This document shows, piece by piece, positions 1 to 8,616 of a stretch of DNA of 21,504 nucleotides. The position numbers and the translations under genes were made by a program. The first letter of the stretch is position 1. Each line of letters begins with the position of its first letter. This stretch comes from Phaeoceros laevis (lineage: Eukaryota; Anthocerotophyta; Anthocerotopsida; Notothyladales): positions 1-21,504 of the forward strand of contig JBNGIQ010006786.1 of the NCBI GenBank assembly GCA_049999765.1. The letters run 5' to 3'. The notes beneath the pieces are model-generated. The model did not search any database. It was not told where the DNA came from and was given only the letters and a program-made list of their open reading frames with translations.

Positions 1-321
1 AAGGTAGAGAGCACAAATGCACGTGTGAAGCAGGAAGGAGGCCACGTACCTCACACAAAGTTGGTGTTGAAGCCACTGAGTGAGAAGGAAAAGGAAGATG
101 TGCTTTGTGGGCATGCTGAGAAGCTAGCTCTGGCGTTTGGTCTGTTGAACACTCCGAGTGGGACACCTCTGGTGGTAACGAAGAATCTACGCATGTGCAG
201 TGACTGCCACAGCTCCACGGAAATCATGTCAAGGCTTGAACAGAGAAACATTGTGGTAAGGGATGGGTACCGTGTGCATCGATTTGCAAACGGGCGTTGC
301 AGTTGTAAGGGACGACCGTGA
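1..321 (+). CDS. PPR protein, C-terminal DYW-type deaminase domain ending in GRP (partial)
   Basis: The frame is open from the first base of the window to the TGA at 319-321, so only the 3' end of the gene is present. The product matches the C-terminal part of the DYW cytidine-deaminase-like domain of plant organelle RNA-editing PPR proteins. The HAE zinc and catalytic motif lies at about 112-120, followed by LALAFGLLNTPSGTP. The CSDC (CxxC) motif is at about 196-207, and the second zinc site (VHRF followed by CSC) is near the end. The final tripeptide is Gly-Arg-Pro instead of Asp-Tyr-Trp. From family knowledge, such proteins bind organellar RNA through upstream PPR repeats and edit a pyrimidine; the GRP ending is, as I recall, typical of the KP subclass associated with U-to-C editing. 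The PG-box region that defines the subclass lies outside the window. No stop or frameshift is visible in this part. Confidence 0.9.
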   Translation, partial: KVESTNARVKQEGGHVPHTKLVLKPLSEKEKEDVLCGHAEKLALAFGLLNTPSGTPLVVTKNLRMCSDCHSSTEIMSRLEQRNIVVRDGYRVHRFANGRCSCKGRP

Positions 322-355
322 GAATACTGAAGATGTAGCCAGTGCTCAGGTGCAA

Positions 356-474
356 GAGATTGTGGTCTGTCTCTTGGGTGTGAATGTGCTTACTTAACTA
401 TCCCCGTCAAATTGAGATTGTTGTCTTTCTCTTGGGGTGAATGTACGTGCGTAACTCTATATCCCTGTCAAACT
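356..474. repeat. Diverged tandem duplication, about 60-base unit
   Basis: Two adjacent imperfect copies (356-413 and 414-474) share the order GAGATTGTNGTCT, CTCTTGGG, GTGAATGT, TAACT, and CCCNGTCAAA. They lie in the 3' flank of the PPR gene. No function is evident. Confidence 0.7.
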
Positions 475-679
475 GAGACACGGACAGGGATCGCCGACAC
501 TGATCCGCCACGTATCAGAGCACATGACCAGAGTGATGTGTCTCCTCCCATACTGAAAAGAAAGGGAGATGATTGGAAGTAAGAAAAGGGCCATTTTCCA
601 GTGGATACCCGGGGATACTGGAAGAACATGGTGAATGAGGGCAGGTGCCTGTTAGGGTGAAAGGAAATTCCTGTCAAAA

Positions 680-719
680 ACGCCGATGCAGGCGTGTACC
701 TGGTGATCTGCATCGGCGT
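680..719. repeat. Hairpin with 11-base perfect arms
   Basis: ACGCCGATGCA at 680-690 is the exact reverse complement of TGCATCGGCGT at 709-719, with an 18-base loop. No T-run follows, and a role as a terminator is not supported in a plant nuclear context. Confidence 0.6.
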
Positions 720-2246
720 GATGGAGCAACTTTACGCGCTAGCGGTGGTTACTTAGGGTAGCCCTCCAAAATGGCCGACGGTGTGACTGTAGCTACGTTT
801 TGACGGAACAAGGGAAGCGCTCATGATGCTTTTGTACTTGGGAGGAAAATATGGCACCAGTGTAAGGTAGCGAAGGCAACCTCTATCCAGTTTTACTGCC
901 GAGAGTAATTGTGGAGTTGACTATGACAGTGTTCTTCTTTGTAATCTGAGGGACGAACAGGGCCACGTTGAAACTGTATGCGCATCAGTACAGGCGAGTG
1001 ATGCTGCGGATGAGGGAATGAACGTTGGAAGCCAAGATGTGTATGTGCCAAGGTCATGTTCAGAGCTGGATGGCCATGAGAGCACAATGGAAAGTGACTG
1101 AGCAAAAGATGATGCCTTTAGAGTGCGCTGATGTCAACCTTGTGGAATATGAACCATTAATATTCGTTCAGCAGCAGCAGCTGCCTTCCCAGGTCTGCGA
1201 TTTGTGCACTTCAGCACATACATGGAACTTTTGAGGTGCTAGTCTACTATGCAGGAGTGCTTCTCAAGAGTAACTTAATGAAGAGCGTCTCCCCAGCTGA
1301 TTTTCCATCTTTCCTCTTTGCTGGTCCCTAAAGAGAATCAAGTCAAGAGGTGCCCAAATACAAAAAAGTGTTGGATCACAGAACCTCTAGATACGGCACG
1401 TTGCAGTGCACATGGGCCTGCTCTACTGAGCCCACAGAAACCTGGAAACCCCCTTACATTTACTGTATTTGTGTTTGACTCTCAATCTAGTAGTGCCCCG
1501 CATTCTACAATACAAGTTGTACTGGTGCCAGCAAATTGAACAAATGTGAGCAGTATTCATTGATGCAATTGGGGTGGCAAAAGTGACGATGTCGGTGACC
1601 AAAGCTCCGCAGACTTACCTCGTATATGTCTTGGTGGCACCTAGTGCTGCTTATCATGCTTCAAGTAATGAGACCAGGGTTATGAAGGATACTTCTATTT
1701 TCCTACAAAACGTACAAGGAAGTCCCTATTCAATGGAGGTCAGGCAGGTGGGATAATTGTTGCTCTCTAAGACCTCCTGTCCACATTTGCTTGGTTTGAT
1801 GATCAGTATTCCAACGTTCACATTGACTAATTGCTGGAACCGACACTATACTCTTATCTAATCTAATCTGAGGACATGCTTTTGAGCTGGTTGGGACAAT
1901 GGGCTAAGGATTGAGTTCCACTAACATGGCATTTGTACTTTGCATTAGGAACTCCCAAAGCTAGCTTGTCCAGTGCTTCTGGTAATGGACTCAGTGGTCA
2001 TGCTTCATTAATCAAATGGAATCCCATTATTGTGACACTCTTGGATAGCTATGGAAATCCTGCCTCTGGATATAGTTCTATGCTTGCACTGGGCATAACA
2101 GGTGCTGGGAACTTTGAGTCATCAGGTTTTGGGGAATGGCCAGTATAGGTCACAGTTCAAGCCTCTTGAAACAGGGGACTATCAAATTGCAATAAGCTTG
2201 CAAAGAGTTGTGCTGCATGGCAGCCCATGGAACACAACAGCTGTTG

Positions 2247-2322
2247 GTGAGCCTGGGAATATCTTACCAGTGGTCCGTTAGACCATTGTGTATGAGTGTT
2301 CATGAATCTACTCTGTCTGCAG
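2247..2322 (+). other. Intron (76 bases, phase 1) in the filamin/tandem-95 fragment
   Basis: The donor GTGAGC begins at 2247 and the acceptor CTGTCTGCAG ends at 2322. Splicing joins GSPWNTTAV to DSLVPRAANDTA in frame, which links the end of a filamin repeat to the start of the tandem-95-like domain. It also removes the in-frame stop at the TAG near 2280. Confidence 0.7.
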
Positions 2323-2447
2323 ACTCACTGGTGCCAAGAGCTGCAAATGACACAGCCACCACTCTGGATGGTCTTCCCATCAGCATCAAGGTCACGAAAA
2401 ATGACAAAGTCTTCTTTGGAACCATAGCTGTTACTGCAGTGCAACTG

Positions 2448-2531
2448 GTAAGTCATTGTTTAGCTTTGTCAATCAATGAATTACTTTTCGCTTGGCTGAT
2501 TGTCGTTCTTCGGCATCTCTGTTTTGTACAG
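2448..2531 (+). other. Intron (84 bases, phase 0) in the filamin/tandem-95 fragment
   Basis: The donor GTAAGT begins at 2448 and the acceptor TTTTGTACAG ends at 2531. The length is a multiple of three and contains no stop, so the frame reads through. Splicing gives VTAVQL-APKSGYVTITKN, matching the 'V-x-x-P-x-x-G-x-V-x-I' pattern of tandem-95 domains, whereas the intron translation is hydrophobic and unrelated. Confidence 0.8.
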
Positions 2532-2749
2532 GCTCCAAAGAGCGGTTATGTAACTATCACAAAGAACTTGTTGTACACTCCCAACTATCAATTTTATGGG
2601 ACTGATCTGATGAGCTACACCATTGAGGATGGCTATCATCGTACTGACTCCGCATATGTGATGGTGAAAATCGACATTAGACCACCTCTTTTTGTGTCCA
2701 TGCCAACTGAGCTTGCTGCATTTGAGGGCATTGCTTTGCCAAGCTACCG

Positions 2750-2984
2750 GTAAAGTACGTTACCATTCAAGCTACTTTCAACTATAGTTACCGCTAACTC
2801 CGCATTTTACTAATAAAACGTGGTAGTTTTCGTTTTTTACTCTAATTGCGAAAAAAACGCAAGTGTTTTTCATCTCTGAGGAAAAAAAGTAAAATACTGA
2901 AATACTTAAAATATTCGCACTGCTTACTAATAGTAGATAAGTTAGTAAGTACTAAGTACTGACTTAGTAAGTTTATAGCTAGGA
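2750..2984. other. AT-rich stretch without a gene
   Basis: A-runs, T-runs and short TAGTAAGTACT-type inverted motifs fill the gap between the filamin-like fragment and the gypsy LTR. No coding frame or RNA gene is recognised. Confidence 0.6.
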
Positions 2985-3390
2985 TGTGACAGACCTCGGT
3001 TAAAGAGGATTTATCCCTAGATCTTTCCTTCGGATGGTTAGTCAAATGGCAAAGAGCTACTATAGTGCAGATGGACTTGCTATCTTCTACTGGGGCCAGC
3101 CCTTTCTTTATATATCAAGGTTACAAGCAAAGAGCCTCCAAAGCTCCAGGCAGCTGCCAACTCAATCTCTTGAGCTCTAGGCAGGTGCCAACTCAAGCTC
3201 TTGCTATAATGGACAGAGCTCCAGAGCCACAGCTAAACTTAGGTCCCAGACCTAAACTCAAGTCTGCACTCAACTCATGCCCAAATCCCAACCTATCAAT
3301 ATCTGACACCTAGCCCTAAAGCTAGATATCAAGTAACACACTAGTTACTGCAAGTAACTACCTAGTTACCTCACAGGTAAGTCCTTTACA
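2985..3390 (-). repeat. LTR of a Ty3/gypsy-type element (406 bases)
   Basis: Read on the minus strand, the repeat begins TGTAAAGGAC at 3390 and ends CTGTCACA at 2985, giving TG...CA ends. It is preceded by a purine-rich tract (TGGTGGGGGAG, at 3394-3404), as expected for the polypurine tract before a 3' LTR. A TATATAAA box lies at 3114-3107 on the same strand, a likely LTR promoter element. Two 31-base tandem copies (3142-3172, 3173-3203) lie inside. The second LTR is not in the window, so the ends are inferred from motifs rather than from an LTR-LTR match. Confidence 0.6.
3107..3114 (-). promoter_or_regulatory. TATA box of the gypsy LTR
   Basis: TATATAAA on the minus strand, inside the LTR and in the orientation of the element. 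It is the only classical TATA motif I noted in this LTR. Confidence 0.45.
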
Positions 3391-3406
3391 GACTCCCCCA
3401 CCAACT

Positions 3407-3537
3407 AGAATTCGCTGTCCTCAGCGAAGACCTTGGCACTTGGAAAGGATAAACTCCATTCCTATTTTGTGTAGAATTCGCAATCCTCAGCGAAAACCTT
3501 AGTATTTGAAAAGGATATCCTCCATTCCATCTTGTGT
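3407..3537. repeat. Two tandem copies of a 65-66-base unit next to the LTR
   Basis: Copy one (3407-3472) and copy two (3473-3537) both start AGAATTCGC and run through CCTCAGCGAA, GGAAAGGAT-like and CTCCATTCC to TTGTGT. On the minus strand both encode a KVFAEDxEF-like end, which is like the C-terminal tail of gypsy polyproteins just before the polypurine tract. The repeat therefore duplicates the end of the gag-pol frame. Confidence 0.65.
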
Positions 3538-3667
3538 AGATCCTTCAGATCATGTGCGTATATATATATATAGTTGAGGAGGTTGGACATTATGTTGAGC
3601 ATAATGGCGTAAATATTCATCTAGATATTCCTCCTGACTGACCATCAGTCTCAAGATGTCGTCATGC

Positions 3668-3780
3668 AAATCTGAGGTGCTAGCTTGTCCAATAGCTGCA
3701 CTTTATTCTCAAATCTGTGGTGCTAGCTTGTCCAATAGCAGCACTTTATTTTCAAAACTGTGGTGCTAGCTTGTTCAATA
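3668..3780. repeat. 43-base tandem repeat, 2.6 copies
   Basis: Copies at 3668-3710, 3711-3753 and a partial one at 3754-3780 share the core GTGCTAGCTTGTCCAATAG. On the minus strand the outermost copy is the LLNKLAPQ segment of a gypsy reverse transcriptase, so the array grew out of RT coding sequence. Confidence 0.8.
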
Positions 3781-4000
3781 AGTCATCAATCCTTGGTAAA
3801 GGATACTTGTTCTTGATGGTGAGCTTGTTTAAAGCTCTATAGTTAAACCTAATCTCCGTCCTGAAACTCAGTTTCCCTGCGCTTTAAGCCTACATATTTC
3901 TTCAGTCTCACTTGAGTCTTTTTCCAAATGCTGCCTAGCAATTTTCTGCACCTCAAGCACATTATTCACAAAGGTCTTGGAAGTCTTGCTAGCTTCTTGC
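3754..4000 (-). pseudogene. Scrambled Ty3/gypsy pol remnant (integrase tail next to reverse transcriptase)
   Basis: On the minus strand, 3850-3754 encodes [17 protein letters not shown] followed by [11 protein letters not shown]. This is the conserved Ty3/gypsy reverse-transcriptase block. Immediately upstream on the same strand, 3915-3852 encodes [19 protein letters not shown] and, in another frame, 3985-3918 encodes KTFVNNVLEVQKIARQHLEK. These match the C-terminal part of gypsy integrases. In an intact element the order is RT, RNase H, integrase; here integrase comes first. The piece is therefore a rearranged or chimeric relic with frameshifts and stops, not an active gene. A further minus-strand open stretch at about 3560-3665 (HDDILRLMVSQEEYLDEYL) lies between this and the LTR and is not identified. 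Confidence 0.8.
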
Positions 4001-4417
4001 AACAAGTAACTTCTAAAATTTACAGTGCCTGTGAGTTATTCCGTTGAGGTCATTTTAAGTTTGCTGAGCGTATTTTACGGCTGCTCTGATAAAATATGCT
4101 CTGATGTTGGGAGCCCGTCCGGCAATCAGGATCCATCACGTTAGGCCGGTCGGTTTTACATTCGACCGTCGGTATCCAAGTGCAGGACAAGACGGCTGGA
4201 ATGCATTTTACATGCACCGGTGGTGACGTTGTCCGTAATCCGACTAGGAGCTGCCGTGGGCGCCGATGTGGACATGTCAGACTTGTGAGGTCCCTGGGCA
4301 CCACCCTTATTGGAGGCTGGTGGTGTCTGACACTCTGTAGCTCAGCCATCTTGCTCCAATCCGCCTTGAACACAGGTTTGTATCATGATTTACGAGTCTG
4401 TTTACGTACCTGGTAGA
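4001..4417. other. Unassigned sequence between the gypsy relic and the telomeric tract
   Basis: The composition turns GC-richer from about 4110 (CCGGTCGG, GGCGCCGATG). Short frames exist on both strands, but none matches a family I recognise. Possibly more transposon debris. Confidence 0.4.
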
Positions 4418-4451
4418 TTTAGGGTTTAGGGTTTAGGGTTTAGGGTTAGGG
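4418..4451 (+). repeat. Interstitial telomeric repeat (TTTAGGG, about five units)
   Basis: Four perfect TTTAGGG heptamers (4418-4445) are followed by one TTAGGG hexamer (4446-4451) and TTTACACC. This is the Arabidopsis-type plant telomere repeat. It stands directly at the 5' edge of RRP5 homology. Short tracts of this kind also occur as telo-box promoter elements of ribosome-related genes, but here it sits at a truncated internal exon rather than at a gene start. Confidence 0.95.
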
Positions 4452-4459
4452 TTTACACC

Positions 4460-6532
4460 AGGCTCTTCCACCAGGCCAGCAGAGCTAGAGACATTCACAG
4501 AGCGCTTCAGAGTTGGTCAAGCAGTTCGTTGCAAGATCTTAGAAGTTAATTTTGAGCACAGGACATTGGACCTGACCTTACGGGGTCTGGATTCCGCACA
4601 CGTTGCAGCAAGGGTGGGAGATGTTCTAGGTGGAAGAAATTCACAGGTCTTTCCTGGTGCTGGAGGGTTGGTGTTCAAATCGGTGCACATGCATATGGCA
4701 GAGTGCATGTCACCGACATGGCTAACATCTGGGAGGATGACCCCGGCAAAGGCTTTACTGTCGGGCAATTTGTGCAATGTGTAGTTGTAGGTGTCAGCAA
4801 TTCCTCCACTGGTTTGATTCAACTTGACCTGTCACTCACAGCAGATCCCAAGGAAGTCGCAGAAAGCAATCCTGTTTTGACCAAAAGGGTCCTGACATCA
4901 GAAGATGTGTCAAGCCTCAGTTCTGGACTCAAAGTTCAAGGTTACATAAAAGCCATAAACGAGAGGGGCTGTTTTGTCACGTTATCCCGGCATGTGGATG
5001 CCAAAATTATGTTGTGCAACCTATCTGACTCTTTTGTCAAGGAGCCTTCAAAAGATTTTCCACCTGGCAGGGTGGTCAAAGGGCGAATTCTGCAGATTGA
5101 CTCAGCTTCAGGTCTACTTTCCATGTCTCTGAAGGACACTCAGTAGATAGAGGGACCAGAAAGCTTTGAAGAGCTTCATGTGGGAGATACAGTTGTTGGG
5201 ATAGTCCGACGAGTAGAAATTTTTGGCGTTTTTGTCACGTTGCAACCGTCTAAGGTGGTGGGAATGTGCCACATTTCAGAGGTCCTGGATGGCAATGCAG
5301 GAACTATTCAGCAGCAATACAAGGTTGGGGAAAGGGTGGTCGTGAATGTTCTGAAGGTAGACTCCAGGACGAAAAGGGTATCACTAGGCATGAAGTCAGT
5401 AAACGACATAGAGGAGGACGTTTCTTCATTAGGAAGCCCAAGTTACAAGCTGGAGGAGCTTCTCCAATCCAACAGAGCTGGTGGGGCCAAAGGAATTTAT
5501 CATAAAGACGCTCAAGCAGATACTGTGCTTGCTGATTTAGGTGGAGGATCTGGCCATGATTTGACACTTAGCTCGGTACCTCAGCTCGACGTGGTCTTTG
5601 ACACAAATGAGGACAGAGCTAGAGGTAGTCAGCCCAACCAAGATGCGCAGGAGCAGATGTCTCAAAGAAAAAGATGCTAAAGGTATCGTCAAAGAAGCCC
5701 AAAGCCAAGGGCACTGGAAAAGGAGCTTCCATTCCAGCTCCTGCACAGGATCACCGCAAACTGCTGAAAAGTTTGAAGGCCTGGTGGCCCTGTCCCCTTC
5801 AAGTAGTTTCCTATGGATGAAGTACATGGCTTATATGCTGAGTATGTCGGAAGTTGAAAAGGCTCGTGCCATCGCGGAGAGGGCAATCCAGACCATCAGG
5901 AGGTTGAGAACCGGAACATCTGGGTGGCGTATCTGAACCTGGAATACGAATATGGGTCTCCCAGCGAAGAAGCAGTGGACAAAGTTTTCCAGAGAGCCAT
6001 CACTTTCTGTGATGCCCTCTTCAACTTACATGAGAGGCATAAGCAGTACGGCAGGTCAGAGGAAGTGCTGAAGACCATGACCCGCAAATTCAACACATCA
6101 GCCAAGGTGTGGATGAAACACTTCGAGACCAGCCTACTGAGGGGCTCGGATGCTGCCAGGAAGGCAGCCTTCGACCGTGCCCTTTTGAGTCTTCCCAAGA
6201 GGAAACATCTGAAATTCATCTCCCAGTGTGCCATCCTGGAGTTCAAGAGTGGCTCCCCGGACAGAGCAAGGGCAATTTTTTAAGGGGTTCTGAGAAACTA
6301 TCCAAAAAGAGTGGATCTTTGGCACCACTACCTGGACCAGGAGATCCGTGTTGGAGATGCTGCCCTTGTGCGTACCCTTTTTGAGAGAGTAACCTGCCTT
6401 GATATACCAGCCAAGAAGATGAAATTTGTGTTCAAGCGTTTTCTGGATTTCGAGAAGTCTTCTGGAGAGCAGGATAGAGTTGAGTACGTAAAAGAGAAGG
6501 CCATGTCCTATGTGGAGTCTGTCGCTGGTTAA
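4460..6532 (+). pseudogene. RRP5: RRP5 / PDCD11-like rRNA biogenesis protein, 5'-truncated pseudogene
   Basis: RRP5 is a nucleolar protein of small and large subunit pre-rRNA processing, with many S1 RNA-binding domains followed by HAT/TPR repeats. This copy keeps only the C-terminal part. It has an S1 end (RFRVGQAVRCKILEVNFE, 4505-4558), three further S1 domains (about 4610-4850, 4910-5143, 5175-5400), a Lys-rich linker ([11 protein letters not shown], about 5690) and HAT repeats (about 5755-6500). It ends YVESVAG and TAA at 6530-6532. Damage includes a one-base deletion near 4672, an in-frame TAG at 5144-5146, frame changes near 5650, 5745 and 5899, an apparent loss of a few codons after TFCD (about 6015), and a TAA at 6281-6283 where a Glu is expected in AIFEGVL. 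No introns interrupt about 2 kb, which would suit a retrocopy, though no convincing poly-A tail follows. Confidence 0.9.
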
Positions 6533-8616
6533 TCTTTCTTCTAAAGGATATTCGCTGAGTCGTTGTGAGGGGTGTCCAGTGCATGCTCTTTCCTTCGAGG
6601 TCAGGAAACCACGAACTCCCCAGCATTCCCTGGAGAGCAGAGTAAGTAAAAAATGTGCGAGCCCACCCAATCTGAAACGTGATCATGAGATGGAAGAACC
6701 AATCTTGGTGTTCTGCATTTTCAATGTTGGTGGAATTCGTGAGGCTGTCGGCCGACAGGAGCTGAGGCGGGAGGAAGCCCAAATCCACCCTCACATTGTG
6801 CGGCAGCGGCCTATGCATGCCGCCTCCTACAGCTACGCCGCCGCCTACTGCAGAGGGTGCCGGGACGGGCGGCGAAGGCGATGTCGGCGCTTTCCTGTAG
6901 GCAGCAGTCCAGAAGCGCCCGCCATTTTAATTTCGCCGCGCCGGCTACTCACTTCACTACACTAGGCAAGGAGGCTTGCAGGTCGTCTCTTTTATGCCGG
7001 GACACACGCTAAAATAACTAAGTTAGAGTGGAAGTTCTATTGCTGGACCGCGCTTGCTTCCGAAGTTAGTCCCTGGTCCCTTTTTGAGAAGCCTGAACTT
7101 GTGCCTTTCCGGTTAGCAGAGGTCTGCCACGTCTCAAAGGAATTGAGGATCTCAATGTATGCATTCTTTTTTGCTTGCTGGGTCCAACTGAAATTCACCA
7201 CCTTCCGTGCTATTGCAGAACAACAGAGTACCTCTAGCATAACACTTCACCATGTTGCCAACATTCGCACTCACAGGACTTGAGCACTTGAGGCGCTGGT
7301 TCCTGCACTGCTTTCTGTCTTGGGAAAATTACCACTATGCCACCAACAAGCTGGTTGGTCAGGGGGCCTAAGCAAACTAACTATAACTACCTAATTATTC
7401 GAACAGTGCCTCAAGTGTGAAACTGGAAATAGTCAGAGTGGCATGGAAATCACACGATCTAGTGTTCAAACCCGACACAAGCAGATATATGAAGCAGAGT
7501 ACAATTCAGGAATGGGCCGCAACTGTACCGCCGGGTCCCGAATCGGAGCGTACCAAACGCTCTCGCCTGACCGGCCGTAGGGCTGACCCAATCACTATAA
7601 GCACGTTCCCTCAAGGCTGCAGCGCCCGTTTGCAACTCCGGAGGGTGACCTCAGCGCTCATGGAATCTCCCCAGGGATCACCTCGATGCACGGGCAGAAT
7701 GGAATAAGAAGATGGAAAACCACACAAGCTTAAACAACCCCGCCAAACTGAACAAGCAAGGGCCCGGCTATATGTAGCCAGGCCCTCCGAAGATATTTTT
7801 TCCAGAGTTTCTCATTCTGGAGTTTATGTGCTGCAACAGAAGCCAGCCATCACGAAGGCCTTTGCGCAACCCCCACACTTGCCACATAGCATAGTTCGCG
7901 ACCAAAGTACCAGTTATATCACCTGCAACAAAAAGAGCTTCGCTTGTGAGAAGTCAAAGAGCAGCACTCACCAGAAACTGGACAAAGAGTTGCAAATCGG
8001 TGCCTGTATGCATCTTCTTACTTGCCTATATATGATGTGACGTCATTTAGGATCAGTGCTGCTAGGTAGGTACACCAAGTTCTCCGGAGATAGTCGACAG
8101 TCGAGTACTAGTCCATGGACTTGTAAAGTTGTGAAGGGAGCCAAACCTACTGCAAGTCGAAGCCGTCGAACATTGTGAAGAGAGCGAATCATAAATAGAG
8201 GACTCCCGGACTTTGTGCTCCAACAGATTGATGCTGCGCCATTGACACTGAACTCAGGTACCTAGCTTGGTTTACCCCAAAAAACTTGCTCCACTCAAAA
8301 TCTTTTGCGAACAAGGATGAAGTACTAGGAACACCATCGTCAAAGTGAACCCCGGGGCTCACTTACAAGTTGCTACATGCAGGGCTGCCGACATTTTTCT
8401 CCGTCGAGGACACAACATTACTGGCCAGTTCTCTCATAGAAAAGTACAGATGTATGCACGGTTACCTCCAGAACGTTAAACCAAGCTAGATCCACTGGCT
8501 TTTGCCAGCAAGTTGGTTAGCAGTTCCAAAGTCTTTGGCCTTACTCCATGCATATGACCGGCAGCAGCCTTGATCAAACTTGAATTCTAAAAGTACCGTA
8601 CCAAGTGGACTTGGGC
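6533..8616. other. Long stretch without a recognisable gene
   Basis: Part of it (about 6780-6960) is GC-rich with CCGCC and GGCGG runs, and the rest is ordinary. Open frames on both strands (for example 6510-6965 and 7417-7707, plus strand) give low-complexity or unfamiliar peptides with no family motif. Some of it may be decayed transposon, but I cannot name one. No tRNA or rRNA gene is seen. It lies downstream of both the RRP5 pseudogene and the ROCO-caspase gene, which converge here. Confidence 0.5.

Larger units (their letters stand above)
322..1317. other. Intergenic stretch, no recognisable gene
   Basis: This stretch follows the PPR stop. It holds a diverged tandem duplication (356-474) and a small hairpin (680-719). 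An open frame at 871-1101 on the plus strand (77 codons, no ATG near its 5' end, beginning just after a TAG) has coding-like composition (for example NLRDEQGHVETVCASVQ), but I do not recognise it. It could be a chance frame or an exon relic. Nothing else is supported. Confidence 0.5.
1318..2749 (+). pseudogene. Filamin-type Ig repeat / tandem-95 (cadherin-like) domain protein, broken fragment
   Basis: Several exon-like pieces lie in order on the plus strand. The first (about 1318-1539, containing PLTFTVFVFDS) and the second (about 1550-1747, ending GSPYSMEVRQ) together resemble one filamin/ABP280 Ig-like repeat. The third (1949-2246) is another repeat, containing SASGNGLSGHASL, DSYGNP, GDYQIAISLQ and LHGSPW. 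The fourth (2323-2749, minus an 84-base intron) resembles a tandem-95/cadherin-like domain (AANDTATTLDG, KNDKVFFGTI, LLYTPNYQFYGTDLMSYTIEDG). Two introns have good GT-AG ends and correct phase (2247-2322, 2448-2531), so the copy derives from a spliced gene. The frame is nevertheless lost between pieces one and two (about 1540), across the apparent intron at 1748-1948, and at about 2140. The last piece ends at a plausible donor (2750), and no further exon is seen before the transposon at 2985. In plants, GEX2 (gamete adhesion) is the filamin-repeat surface protein I know of. Assignment to it is tentative. Confidence 0.55.

Noticed and set aside
3350-4000. CRISPR-like array from the short repeats near the gypsy relic
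   Set aside because: Repeats are directly adjacent without unique spacers, and the setting is a plant nuclear transposon.
6640-6660. Short A-run after the RRP5 pseudogene as a retrocopy poly-A tail
   Set aside because: Only six A's, more than 100 bases after the stop; not convincing.
6134-6818. Minus-strand frames across the RRP5 pseudogene end
   Set aside because: The plus-strand HAT-repeat coding explains this DNA; the antisense peptides match nothing I recognise.
7435-7490. tRNA-like B-box (GTTCAAACCC) that could mark a tRNA gene or SINE
   Set aside because: No matching A-box, acceptor stem or anticodon arm could be drawn around it; a similar motif near 15188 also lacks a partner.
8038-8045. 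TGACGTCA palindrome (bZIP/CRE site)
   Set aside because: An 8-base motif is expected by chance, and it lies far from any gene start here.
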